A DNA stretch of 64,000 bases from CAZYFH01 sp965249175. Its GTDB lineage: Bacteria > Acidobacteriota > Vicinamibacteria > Vicinamibacterales > UBA8438. The stretch is from positions 62,001-126,000 of the forward strand of contig OZ252227.1 of the NCBI GenBank assembly GCA_965249175.1, written 5' to 3'. The notes under the pieces were generated by a model. That model was not told the DNA's origin. It saw only the letters and a list, made by a program, of their open reading frames with translations, and searched no databases. Position numbers and translations under genes: made by a program. Shown here one piece after another: positions 1 through 7,301 of this stretch. Each line of letters starts with the position of its first letter. Position 1 is the first letter of the stretch.

Positions 1-1844
1 CGCGTTCTCGCGCAACGCGGCGCCCTGTCGACTGCGTCCGAGGAGCCACCGGACGATCGGTCGGGCGTAGGCCGGCACGTCGGCTAACCCGGCTTCCGCG
101 CGCTGGCGCACGTCGACGGCATGAGCGCGCTGGTCGCCCAGATCGGGATGCTCGACGTGAAACTGGATCTGCTCGAGCAAATACGACGGGTCCTCCGACC
201 AGCGCGGACTCGCGAACTCCATCTCGAACACCGCCCGGTGACCGAAGTCGTCCAGGGAGCCGGCCGACCAGGGTCTGGGCGCGATCGCCGGTCGCGCGCT
301 CGAGGACGTCCTGCATCGCGTTCATCCAGGCGCCGTAGTAGGTCGCCGCGATCTGCAGCACCGGCTGGTAGTCGAGACCCATGTCCTGGACCCGCTGCGA
401 CTCGTCCTGCAGCGCGGCATCGCTCAGCGTCGACAGATCGGTCGCACGCGACTGCCGGGCGCGCTCGATCATCGCTGCGATGCGTGGCGCGGCTCTGCGA
501 TGAAAGTTCCACAGGTACCGGGCGAGCCGGAGGCGGCGCCACAGCCGGGCGCGCCCGCTGCGCCCGCGCGTGGGGTTGCCCGCCGGGACCGAAATCTCTG
601 GCTGGAACCCGCCCATGGCCCGGTTGGTCTCCCCGGGGGGATGCCGACCGCGTCGAAGAGACTCCATTGCAGGCTGTCGAGGTCGAAGTAGGACGGCCCC
701 CGAACCGACGCATCACCTCCATGCCGGCGGGCAGCGGGTACCCGGCGACCTGCAGCGAGGCATAGACGATCGCCTGGGCGCTGGCGTCGACGAACGACCA
801 GGTCAGCACCGTCAGCGGTCGGGGAAACGAGTCGCGGACGTTCGCATTCGACCAGGTCGTCGTGCGAGTGGGGACGCCGGGAAAGGTCCACCGCGGTATC
901 CGCGTCACCGGACGCGCCTGGAGAAGCCAGAAGTCGTTGCCGTCCCAGGCCCACTCGACGTCTTGCGGCACGTCGCCGTCTCCCAGCGCCCAATGCACGC
1001 GAAAGACCAGCCGCGCCAGGGTGTCGATGTGCTGGTCGTCGAGCACGGCGGGTGCTCCGATCGCGTCGGTCCGCTCGACGTGCCGCGTCCGGCCGCCGTG
1101 CCTGACCGCGTACTGCTGTGGGTTGACACCGCCGCCGACCACAGCCTCACCGGCGCCCGCCGCGAGGTTGATGGTGACGACGCCCCGCTCCCCCGTCACC
1201 GGATCGCAAGAGAACGCGACGCCCGCGGCGATCGATCCCTCTGTGGGGTCGCCGATCAGATCGCAGATGACCACCGCGCACGGGGTCGCATCGTCGGCTA
1301 CGCCGAAGTGTCTCCGGTAGGCGACCGCCTGCGGAGTCCAGAGCGAGGCGAAGCAATGTAGGACCGCGGCGCACACCGCGTCGGCACCGACGACCCCGAG
1401 CACGCTGTCGTGGATCCCGGCAAAGGCGGTGCCGGCGCCGTCCTCGGCGACGGCGCTCGACCGCACGGCGACCGGCCGATCGTCGAGGCCGGCCCGTCGC
1501 AGGAACGCGCCTATCGCGAGCCGGGTTTCATCCGGAAGCGCCTCGGACGCAATCGCCTCGCGCAGCCGATCGAGGCGTTCTCGGACAGCATCCTCGTCGA
1601 CCGCGTCGGCCTCGACGGCGGCCAGAGCGGCGACCTGCTCGGCCAGCGAGGGCCGGGCCACGAGCGCCTCATAGGTCGCGGCGGTCAGGACGCCCCCCGC
1701 CGGCACCCGGAAGCCGTACCGGGCCAGGCGGCCCAGGTTCCAGCCCTTTCCGCCCACGTGCGGCGGGCCGGCCTGAACACTGTGCGCCCAGCTCAGCACC
1801 GGCCCCACCGGCAACTCGTCGACACCCGTCTCGTCACCTGCCAT
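1..1844 (-). pseudogene. PEP/pyruvate-binding (PPDK_N-type) enzyme, frameshifted, 3' end beyond window
   Basis: The first ~330 residues, read from ATG 1844, match the ATP-grasp-like PEP/pyruvate-binding domain of PEP synthase and pyruvate phosphate dikinase. Visible hallmarks are GGKGWNLGRL near residue 32, AVRSSAVAEDG near residue 125, a GVAFSCDPVTGERG-like segment, and VEWAWDGNDFWLLQARPV closing the domain. The coding frame then changes three times: near 695-701 (a run of five C), near 631-640 (CCCCGGGGGG) and near 255-270. The last frame contains GHRAVFEMEFASPRWSEDP, typical of the region between the nucleotide and PEP domains, and stays open to base 1. In this family the enzyme makes or uses PEP with ATP and phosphate. 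Two of the shifts lie in G/C runs, so sequencing error is as likely as true decay. The family call is firm; exact substrate and intactness are not. Confidence 0.75.
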
Positions 1845-1968
1845 GGATCTGCCCTGCTGGCGCGCGGCATGCGGCGCCTACGTATCGTATCGGCTGCCGG
1901 TCGAAGCGGCGCGGAGCCAGCATCGGGCTGCCCTAGCTTCGGGGCGACCGATCCGCCCACAATGGCGC

Positions 1969-2376
1969 ATGAACTACACAAGAATCGCGCTCGGGGCCGT
2001 TGCGTTCTTTATCTCGAGTTTCGTCATTCAAGGGATGGTGGGGTTCGTCCTTGCGGGAGAGTATTTCGCGTCGATCGCAACGATGCGGGACGCCCCACTC
2101 ATCTACCTGGGCATGCCCGCGACGCTCGTCACTGGCGTTGCTTTTGCGATCCTGTATCCCATGACCAACGTTCAGGGGGCGCCCGTCATGGGGGGACTCA
2201 AGTTCGGACTACTGACCGCGTTGCTCGTCGTTCCATTCGTAGCCTTGGATATTCCCAGTCGATTCACCGTGCCCTCGGTGGGGACGTGGGTTGTGATCCA
2301 GGGTGCCTTGGGGACACTGCATTTTGCGATTGCGGGAATACTCGTCGGCCTCATCAATCGCAAAGCCAAACACTAG
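1969..2376 (+). CDS. Small four-helix membrane protein, unknown function
   Basis: A 135-residue protein starting at ATG 1969 (MNYTRIALGAV). It is almost entirely hydrophobic, with about four predicted membrane helices: residues ~5-27, ~42-65, ~70-92 and ~105-128. It ends in a short basic tail (INRKAKH). The reading frame stays open upstream to 1843, but that stretch is arginine/proline rich and holds no membrane helix, so the internal ATG is preferred. The gene stands alone: it is divergent from the PEP-binding gene, and its last four bases overlap the end of the convergent barrel-protein gene. I do not recognise a family with certainty. It is reminiscent of small integral membrane proteins carried singly in many GC-rich genomes. 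Confidence 0.6.
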   Translation: MNYTRIALGAVAFFISSFVIQGMVGFVLAGEYFASIATMRDAPLIYLGMPATLVTGVAFAILYPMTNVQGAPVMGGLKFGLLTALLVVPFVALDIPSRFTVPSVGTWVVIQGALGTLHFAIAGILVGLINRKAKH

Positions 2377-3236
2377 AACCCAACGCGGAGTCCAGCGCCG
2401 AGGTGCGTCCCACCCAACTCGAACGACGGCTGAAAGCCTCCGTCCAACATGACGGCCGACGTCCCGCGGCTATACCGCAGGACGAACGCCAGGGCGATGT
2501 GGTCGAGGCGGGGCGAGCGGCCGAGAAAGCCCCGCTCGCGGAGACCGAAATACGCGATGTCCAGACCGAGATTGAAGCCGGGGGCGGACTGGCACAGTCG
2601 CTGCTTCGTATGACCGGTGAGCGTCACCTGCTCGAACGGAAACCCGACCTCCTGTGTTTCGATCGCCGTCACGAGATCGTGCCCGACGTTGAACACGGTC
2701 GGACCGAAGAACCCGCGTACCAGGAGGGTGTCGGTGACGACGTGCCAGTAATGGGCCTGCATGTGGACGGCGAGCTCGCGGCGGGTGACCCCGGTGGCCG
2801 ACCCGCTGGTCGAGCGTGGGAGGCCAAAGAAGAACGGGTGCGGCACGTCGGCCTGGAGCGCGGCGGTCGTCAGCGTGTAGAAATGTGACAGCTCGACACC
2901 TAGCCCGAATCGTTTCCACAGTCGGACCGCGGCCGTGACGTCGAAGGCGGTGTCGGTCGTGATGTCGTAGTTGGCAGCGAACTCGCCGCGTTCCTGAAAC
3001 AGCTCGAACTCGATCGTGTTCCGAATGGCGTCTCTGACGAACTGCACGCCGAGGCTCGTCCCGATGACGACCCGCCGGTCGGCCGGCGCCGGCGTCTGCG
3101 CGGCTGCCTCGGTGACCGCACCGACGACGATGACGAGGACCAGGGCGCCGGCAAGCAGGACGACCGCGCCGCCCCGAGGATGCCCCGCCCGGAAACTGCC
3201 GAGGAATCTGCGAGACACGACACTAGCGCGACGCAT
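2373..3236 (-). CDS. Outer-membrane beta-barrel protein, unknown function
   Basis: A 287-residue exported protein. The N-terminus carries a basic region, a hydrophobic stretch (VVLLAGALVLVIVVGAV, residues ~25-42) and an AAAQ-type cleavage site near residue 47. The mature part is built of alternating amphipathic strands (for example LRVGF at the very end) and finishes in phenylalanine, the usual outer-membrane insertion signal. It is the last gene of a three-gene minus-strand operon: its start overlaps the stop of the preceding porin-like gene by 14 bp. No enzymatic motif is visible. A role in surface structure or small-molecule passage alongside the porin-like partner is inference from the operon. 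Confidence 0.65.
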   Translation of the reverse strand: MRRASVVSRRFLGSFRAGHPRGGAVVLLAGALVLVIVVGAVTEAAAQTPAPADRRVVIGTSLGVQFVRDAIRNTIEFELFQERGEFAANYDITTDTAFDVTAAVRLWKRFGLGVELSHFYTLTTAALQADVPHPFFFGLPRSTSGSATGVTRRELAVHMQAHYWHVVTDTLLVRGFFGPTVFNVGHDLVTAIETQEVGFPFEQVTLTGHTKQRLCQSAPGFNLGLDIAYFGLRERGFLGRSPRLDHIALAFVLRYSRGTSAVMLDGGFQPSFELGGTHLGAGLRVGF

Positions 3237-4638
3237 GCTCTCCGCCGCCGCCGATGCGGAGCCGCAGACCGAAGCCGACCTTCGTGCCGCTGACGGCGCG
3301 GTTCGCGAGCGGCCCGGAGATGGGCCGGAGCGCCGACAGCTCGGGGAACGGATTCGCGAGGCGGTTCAGGAAGAAGAAGGCGGTCACGTTGTCGTTGAGC
3401 GGGTGGTAGACCTTGACGATCGTGGACCGTTCCCGCGCCCCGAGGGTGACGCCAAACAGCCCTTGCGCGCTCGCCCACGCCACCAACGAATCGTCGCGTG
3501 ACAGGTCTTCGTAGAGAACGGACGCGCCCCACCGCCCAATCGGCGTCTCGGGCGAGATGAGTGCGACACCGACGTTGGTACCAGTCTTGACGATTGGCGT
3601 CGTGATCGGTGGACCGGCGAGGAGCTCGGCGGAGCTGGCGGCCAGGCCCCATGTGTATCGCGAGTACTGCCCGAACAGGCGAACGAACGCGTTCGCTTGC
3701 ACGCTCCCGAAGACCGTGACGGCGTTGTCGTTGCGCTTGGAGAGCTGGAGGGTCGTGGCGTCCTCGATACGCGAGTTGATCCGATTCCACTGGTAGCTGG
3801 TGCCAGCGGTCACTCGCCCGAGGTGGGCCCGCCCGGCGACCACCAGGCCCAAAGCCGAGTTCTTGTCCTCGGTCGGGTCGGTGAAGTCGAAGTAGCCGTA
3901 GTCGTGATACGGGTTGCTGTTGCCGGTGACTCCGGCAACCGACACGCGGACCGCGTCCGAACCGTAGTAGAGCATCGCGCCGCTGTCCGCGGCGAGATCG
4001 ATCGCCTGGATGTGACTGAGGTCCTTGGCAGAGAACCAGGTCGCCCTGCCGAGTCCGAGGCCCCGTGGCAACACGAACCGCCCCACCCTCAACCCGAGCC
4101 GTCGGTCCACGGTGTGCAGGTCGATGTAGGCGAGACGGAGCGCGTTCTGCTGAATGATCGGGTCGAGCCCTGGGTGCTTGTAGTAGTCGACTTTGTACAA
4201 GCCCGCCGGATCCGAGACCGCGCCGCGGCCTTCGGGCTGATTGGGAAAGAAGTAGGTGCGGCGGTCGCTGGGAAGGGGCGTGTAGGGCACGGGCACGCGG
4301 TCGTTCTGCGCCGGATTCGCTTCGACCCGGAACGTCACGTGCTCGCTGACCGACGCGCGGAGCGCAAGAATGGCGTAGGCCACGGCGATCTGTCGCTCTC
4401 GCCCCATGGCGGCCCGCTGCGCCTCGTCGTGGACCCCCGCGAACGTGAAGTCGGCTCCCAATCCGATCCGACCGTCGGCGAGCTCGAAGTCAGGCGTCGC
4501 GTCGGCTAGCGCGTTGGGGTCCAGCGGGTCTTGCGCGTGTGCCGCAGCGCTGACGGACAGGGCGAACGCGAGGAAGACCGCGCGCGTGGTCGAGACCGGT
4601 GTGCGCGCGCCGTGCCTCGTGACGCCAGCGCCCGTCAC
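3223..4638 (-). CDS. Porin-like outer-membrane protein (about 470 residues)
   Basis: I place the start at GTG 4638, whose bases overlap the TGA of the upstream PAP2 gene in a GTGA arrangement. The frame extends further upstream only through DNA that encodes PAP2 in another frame. The protein begins with a signal peptide (VFLAFALSVSAAAHA followed by QDP). It continues as a long run of beta-strand-like segments with aromatic girdles (RRTYFFPNQPEG, ATWFSAKDLSHIQA, GTSYQWNRINSR). Length and pattern fit a porin-like 14-18-strand barrel that tolerates glycine/arginine-rich loops. It sits between a periplasmic lipid-phosphatase-like gene and another barrel gene, with overlapping ends that imply co-translation. 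Substrate is unknown. The C-terminus (EHASR) lacks the usual terminal aromatic residue. Confidence 0.65.
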   Translation of the reverse strand: MTGAGVTRHGARTPVSTTRAVFLAFALSVSAAAHAQDPLDPNALADATPDFELADGRIGLGADFTFAGVHDEAQRAAMGRERQIAVAYAILALRASVSEHVTFRVEANPAQNDRVPVPYTPLPSDRRTYFFPNQPEGRGAVSDPAGLYKVDYYKHPGLDPIIQQNALRLAYIDLHTVDRRLGLRVGRFVLPRGLGLGRATWFSAKDLSHIQAIDLAADSGAMLYYGSDAVRVSVAGVTGNSNPYHDYGYFDFTDPTEDKNSALGLVVAGRAHLGRVTAGTSYQWNRINSRIEDATTLQLSKRNDNAVTVFGSVQANAFVRLFGQYSRYTWGLAASSAELLAGPPITTPIVKTGTNVGVALISPETPIGRWGASVLYEDLSRDDSLVAWASAQGLFGVTLGARERSTIVKVYHPLNDNVTAFFFLNRLANPFPELSALRPISGPLANRAVSGTKVGFGLRLRIGGGGEHASR

Positions 4639-5504
4639 GATGGGTCGCCTCGCACCGTGCGCGGCCGTACCCGCGGGAGCATCGAGATCTGCACGCCGCC
4701 GCCCCCGCGCAGCAGCAGCGGGGTCACCGTCCAACGGCGTGGCTCTCGGGTCGCAATGCGTCCCACCGCGATGCCGATCCTCGCGCCGAACGGTAAGTCG
4801 CTGAGCCAGTGCCGCTGTTCGTGTACCCGGGACATCGCCACCCATGTTGCAACGGCGTACGCCGCGGCTCCGGCTCTCCATCCGTACCGGCGATGCAGGA
4901 CTGTCGCGGTCGCGAACGTGGCCGACGTGTGACCCGACGGAAAGGACGTCTCGCCCACACCGTCGGGCCGCAGGCGGCGGACCGATCGCTTGATGGTCTG
5001 GGTGATTCCGGCGGCGACGAGCTGCGCCCGCAGCAAGTCCCTCCCGAGACGCGCCGCCCCCGGCTTTCGGGATAGTGCGCCAACGCCGTACAGCACGAGT
5101 GGACCGCCCACCTGGATCTCCCACGAGCCGACCCGGTCGCCCGCCTCGAAGAAGCGGTCGACGGTCCCGCCGTCGCGCGGCCGTGCGCCGAATGCGTTCG
5201 CCGCCACCGTGCGGTCGGCCGGGTGGACTGCGGCGCTCAGGCCAAGCCCCCCAGCGAGCAGGAGGAGGGCGGGCGTCGACGTGAAGAGTGCCGCCGCATC
5301 ACCGACCACGTCGCGCAAGAACGGGCGGCCGGACCGTTCCAGGCCCTGGGCCGCGACTGTTCCAGGCCCTTGGTCGGGCTCGCTCGCGTCGACTGCGGGG
5401 TGGTTGGTTTGCGCGCTGGCGTCGGTGCCCGGGAGACCAAGGGCAGCCACGAGCCCGATTTGCCAGATGCTCCGTCGCAATGCTGCCGTCACGCTCGTCC
5501 TCAT
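4635..5504 (-). CDS. PAP2 superfamily phosphatase, exported
   Basis: A 289-residue protein with an N-terminal signal peptide (QIGLVAALGLPGTDASA) and the three-part active site of the PAP2/vanadium-haloperoxidase superfamily. The parts are KRSVRRLRP (residues ~172-180), PSGHTS (~189-194) and SRVHEQRHWLSD (~225-236), carrying the expected Lys/Arg, Ser-Gly-His and Arg/His/Asp residues. Members hydrolyse phosphate monoesters or lipid (undecaprenyl or phosphatidate) pyrophosphates, here probably on the periplasmic side. It is the first gene of an operon with two outer-membrane barrel genes (GTGA overlap with the next). That context suggests envelope lipid recycling or modification, but the substrate cannot be read from sequence. 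Confidence 0.85.
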   Translation of the reverse strand: MRTSVTAALRRSIWQIGLVAALGLPGTDASAQTNHPAVDASEPDQGPGTVAAQGLERSGRPFLRDVVGDAAALFTSTPALLLLAGGLGLSAAVHPADRTVAANAFGARPRDGGTVDRFFEAGDRVGSWEIQVGGPLVLYGVGALSRKPGAARLGRDLLRAQLVAAGITQTIKRSVRRLRPDGVGETSFPSGHTSATFATATVLHRRYGWRAGAAAYAVATWVAMSRVHEQRHWLSDLPFGARIGIAVGRIATREPRRWTVTPLLLRGGGGVQISMLPRVRPRTVRGDPS

Positions 5505-5619
5505 CGCTGCGCGTTAGACGGCCCGTCGACGTGAATCCTTCGTGCGGGGCGTCGGAGAGCGACACCGTTGGCCCGGCCCCGAAACGTCGCGAAGGATTCT
5601 CCCGCCCCGCTCCTCTAAC

Positions 5620-6246
5620 ATGGGGGGTATGGGCGATCTCGCTCAGGCACGCCGGCTGCTCGCCGGCGACGAAGCGGCGTTCGAGGAGTTCTTCGCCTGC
5701 TATTTCCCTCGACTGTTTCGCTTCGCCTGTGTTCGGCTGCGAGGTAACGAGGACGCCGCTGAGGAGATCACCCAGGCGACCCTGATACGCGCGCTCCGCA
5801 AGCTCCACACCTATCGCGGCGAAGCGGCCCTCTTTACCTGGATGTGTACCCTGTGCCGCCGGGAGATCGCGGCCTGGCGCGCCCGGAACGGGAGGGTCGC
5901 CGAGGTGCCTCTCGCCGACGACGCTCCTCCGATGCGAGCGGCGCTGGACGCGCTCGCGGCGTTCGGCGAGAACCCCGAATCCGAGCTGCGCCGTCGAGAG
6001 TTGTCGGGGCTCGTGCAGGCGACCCTCGACCATCTCCCGGGTCGGTATGGCGACGCGCTGGAGTGGAAGTACATCGACGGCCTGTCGGTGACCGAGATCG
6101 CCGCTCGCCTCGGCATCACCTATAAGGCTGCGGAATCGACGCTGTCGCGCGCGCGTCGCGCCTTCCGTGAGGGCTTTGCGCTCGTGTCTGACACCGGTCT
6201 TTCTCACCTCGCGAGCCACGCCTCGGCGTCTCGGGGGCGTGCATGA
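5620..6246 (+). CDS. ECF-type RNA polymerase sigma factor
   Basis: A protein of about 208 residues with sigma-70 region 2 (FEEFFACYFPRLFRFACVRL, then EDAAEEITQATLIRAL and a YRGEAALFTWM segment matching the conserved -10-binding helix). Region 4 follows (YGDALEWKYIDGLSVTEIAA then TYKAAESTLSRARRAFR), a clear helix-turn-helix. There is no region 1 or 3, as expected for extracytoplasmic-function factors. ATG 5620 and ATG 5629 are both possible starts; a GGGGGG run lies between them and is too close to serve 5629. The gene overlaps the FecR-type gene by ATGA, and a TonB-dependent receptor follows. This points to cell-surface signalling in which the receptor reports a ligand through FecR to this factor. 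Confidence 0.9.
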   Translation: MGGMGDLAQARRLLAGDEAAFEEFFACYFPRLFRFACVRLRGNEDAAEEITQATLIRALRKLHTYRGEAALFTWMCTLCRREIAAWRARNGRVAEVPLADDAPPMRAALDALAAFGENPESELRRRELSGLVQATLDHLPGRYGDALEWKYIDGLSVTEIAARLGITYKAAESTLSRARRAFREGFALVSDTGLSHLASHASASRGRA

Positions 6247-7301
6247 TCGACCGCGATCGGAACGACGCGCCGGCGAGCTCCGAGGACGAGCTTGGACGCC
6301 TGCTGCGCGCTGCCGGTCCGCGTCTCGACGTGGCCGGCAGTCGTTCGGCACGCGTCCAGCACTCGGTCCGCGACGCCTGGCGTGCCGACGTCCGTCGCCG
6401 CACCTCGCGCCGACGGATGGCGATCGGCATCACACTGCTCTCGACGGCCGCCGTCGTGATGATTGCGGTTGGCGTCGGTCGACCGGACCGCGTTCCGGTG
6501 CCAGCGTCCGCGGCGACCGTCGCCCTGCTGGAGCGGACGGAGGGAACAGTGGAGGCGCTCACGGCCGGATCGGCCGGATCCGCCGACCCGGCCCACCCGA
6601 CGATGCCCCGGAGGCTGACCGCCTCGGCGTCGGTGCAGGCCGGCGAGTGGGTGGCGACCGGAGCCAACGCTCGCGCCGCGCTGCGTCTGACGACCGGTGT
6701 GTCATTGCGTCTCGATACCGACACCCGGGCGCGCCTGGACTCGGCCGCCGTCATTGAGCTCGTCGCAGGCGCGGTCTACATCGACTCCGGCGAGGCGGCG
6801 GGCGGTCTCGAGGTGAGAACCCCGCTGGGGACCGCGCGCGATATCGGCACCCAGTTCGAAGTGCGCGTCGACGAGGCATCGACCCGGGTCCGCGTTCGAG
6901 ACGGCATCGTCGAGGTGCGCCAAGGGGATCGCGCGATGTCCGCGCATCGTGGGACCGAGCTGACCGTGATGGCCGATAGCGCCATCAGCGAAGCCGTCGC
7001 GCCGTTTGGCCCGGAGTGGGACTGGACGGCGAGGCTCGCGCCGCCGATCGAGACCGACGGCCAGCCGCTGGCCGTGTTTCTCGAGGCGGTGTCGCGCGAG
7101 CATGGCTGGAGGGTGCGCTACGCCGACCCACCGCTGGCACGCTATGCCGCGGACAGCGTCATGCATGGCTCCGTCGCCGGCCTACCGCCGCGTGAGGCCG
7201 TCGCGGTGATGCTCACGTCGAGCGGTCTCGAGCACCACTTCGACAACGGCGAGATCGTGGTGTCCGGGGCCATGGAAATGGACCAGGTGGAGCGCCGGTG
7301 A
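6243..7301 (+). CDS. FecR-type sigma regulator
   Basis: A 352-residue protein overlapping the sigma-factor stop by ATGA. Residues 1-55 form an Arg-rich cytoplasmic segment, one membrane helix follows (IGITLLSTAAVVMIAVGV, ~60-78), and the rest is periplasmic. The FecR domain spans about residues 125-240 and contains WVATGANARAALRLTTGVSL, GAVYIDSG, and the typical TPLGTARDIGTQFEVRV. The C-terminal ~75 residues (DGQPLAVFLEAVSREHGWRV onward) resemble a secretin/TonB short N-terminal (STN) domain. In the Fec/Fpv paradigm such proteins hold or activate the cognate ECF factor and contact the STN domain of the receptor. The overlapping downstream receptor gene supports that pairing here. Confidence 0.88.
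   Translation: MIDRDRNDAPASSEDELGRLLRAAGPRLDVAGSRSARVQHSVRDAWRADVRRRTSRRRMAIGITLLSTAAVVMIAVGVGRPDRVPVPASAATVALLERTEGTVEALTAGSAGSADPAHPTMPRRLTASASVQAGEWVATGANARAALRLTTGVSLRLDTDTRARLDSAAVIELVAGAVYIDSGEAAGGLEVRTPLGTARDIGTQFEVRVDEASTRVRVRDGIVEVRQGDRAMSAHRGTELTVMADSAISEAVAPFGPEWDWTARLAPPIETDGQPLAVFLEAVSREHGWRVRYADPPLARYAADSVMHGSVAGLPPREAVAVMLTSSGLEHHFDNGEIVVSGAMEMDQVERR

Noticed and set aside
4639..5124. An N-terminal extension of the porin-like protein
   Set aside because: It overlaps the PAP2 coding region and lacks a signal peptide; GTG 4638 with its GTGA overlap explains the start.
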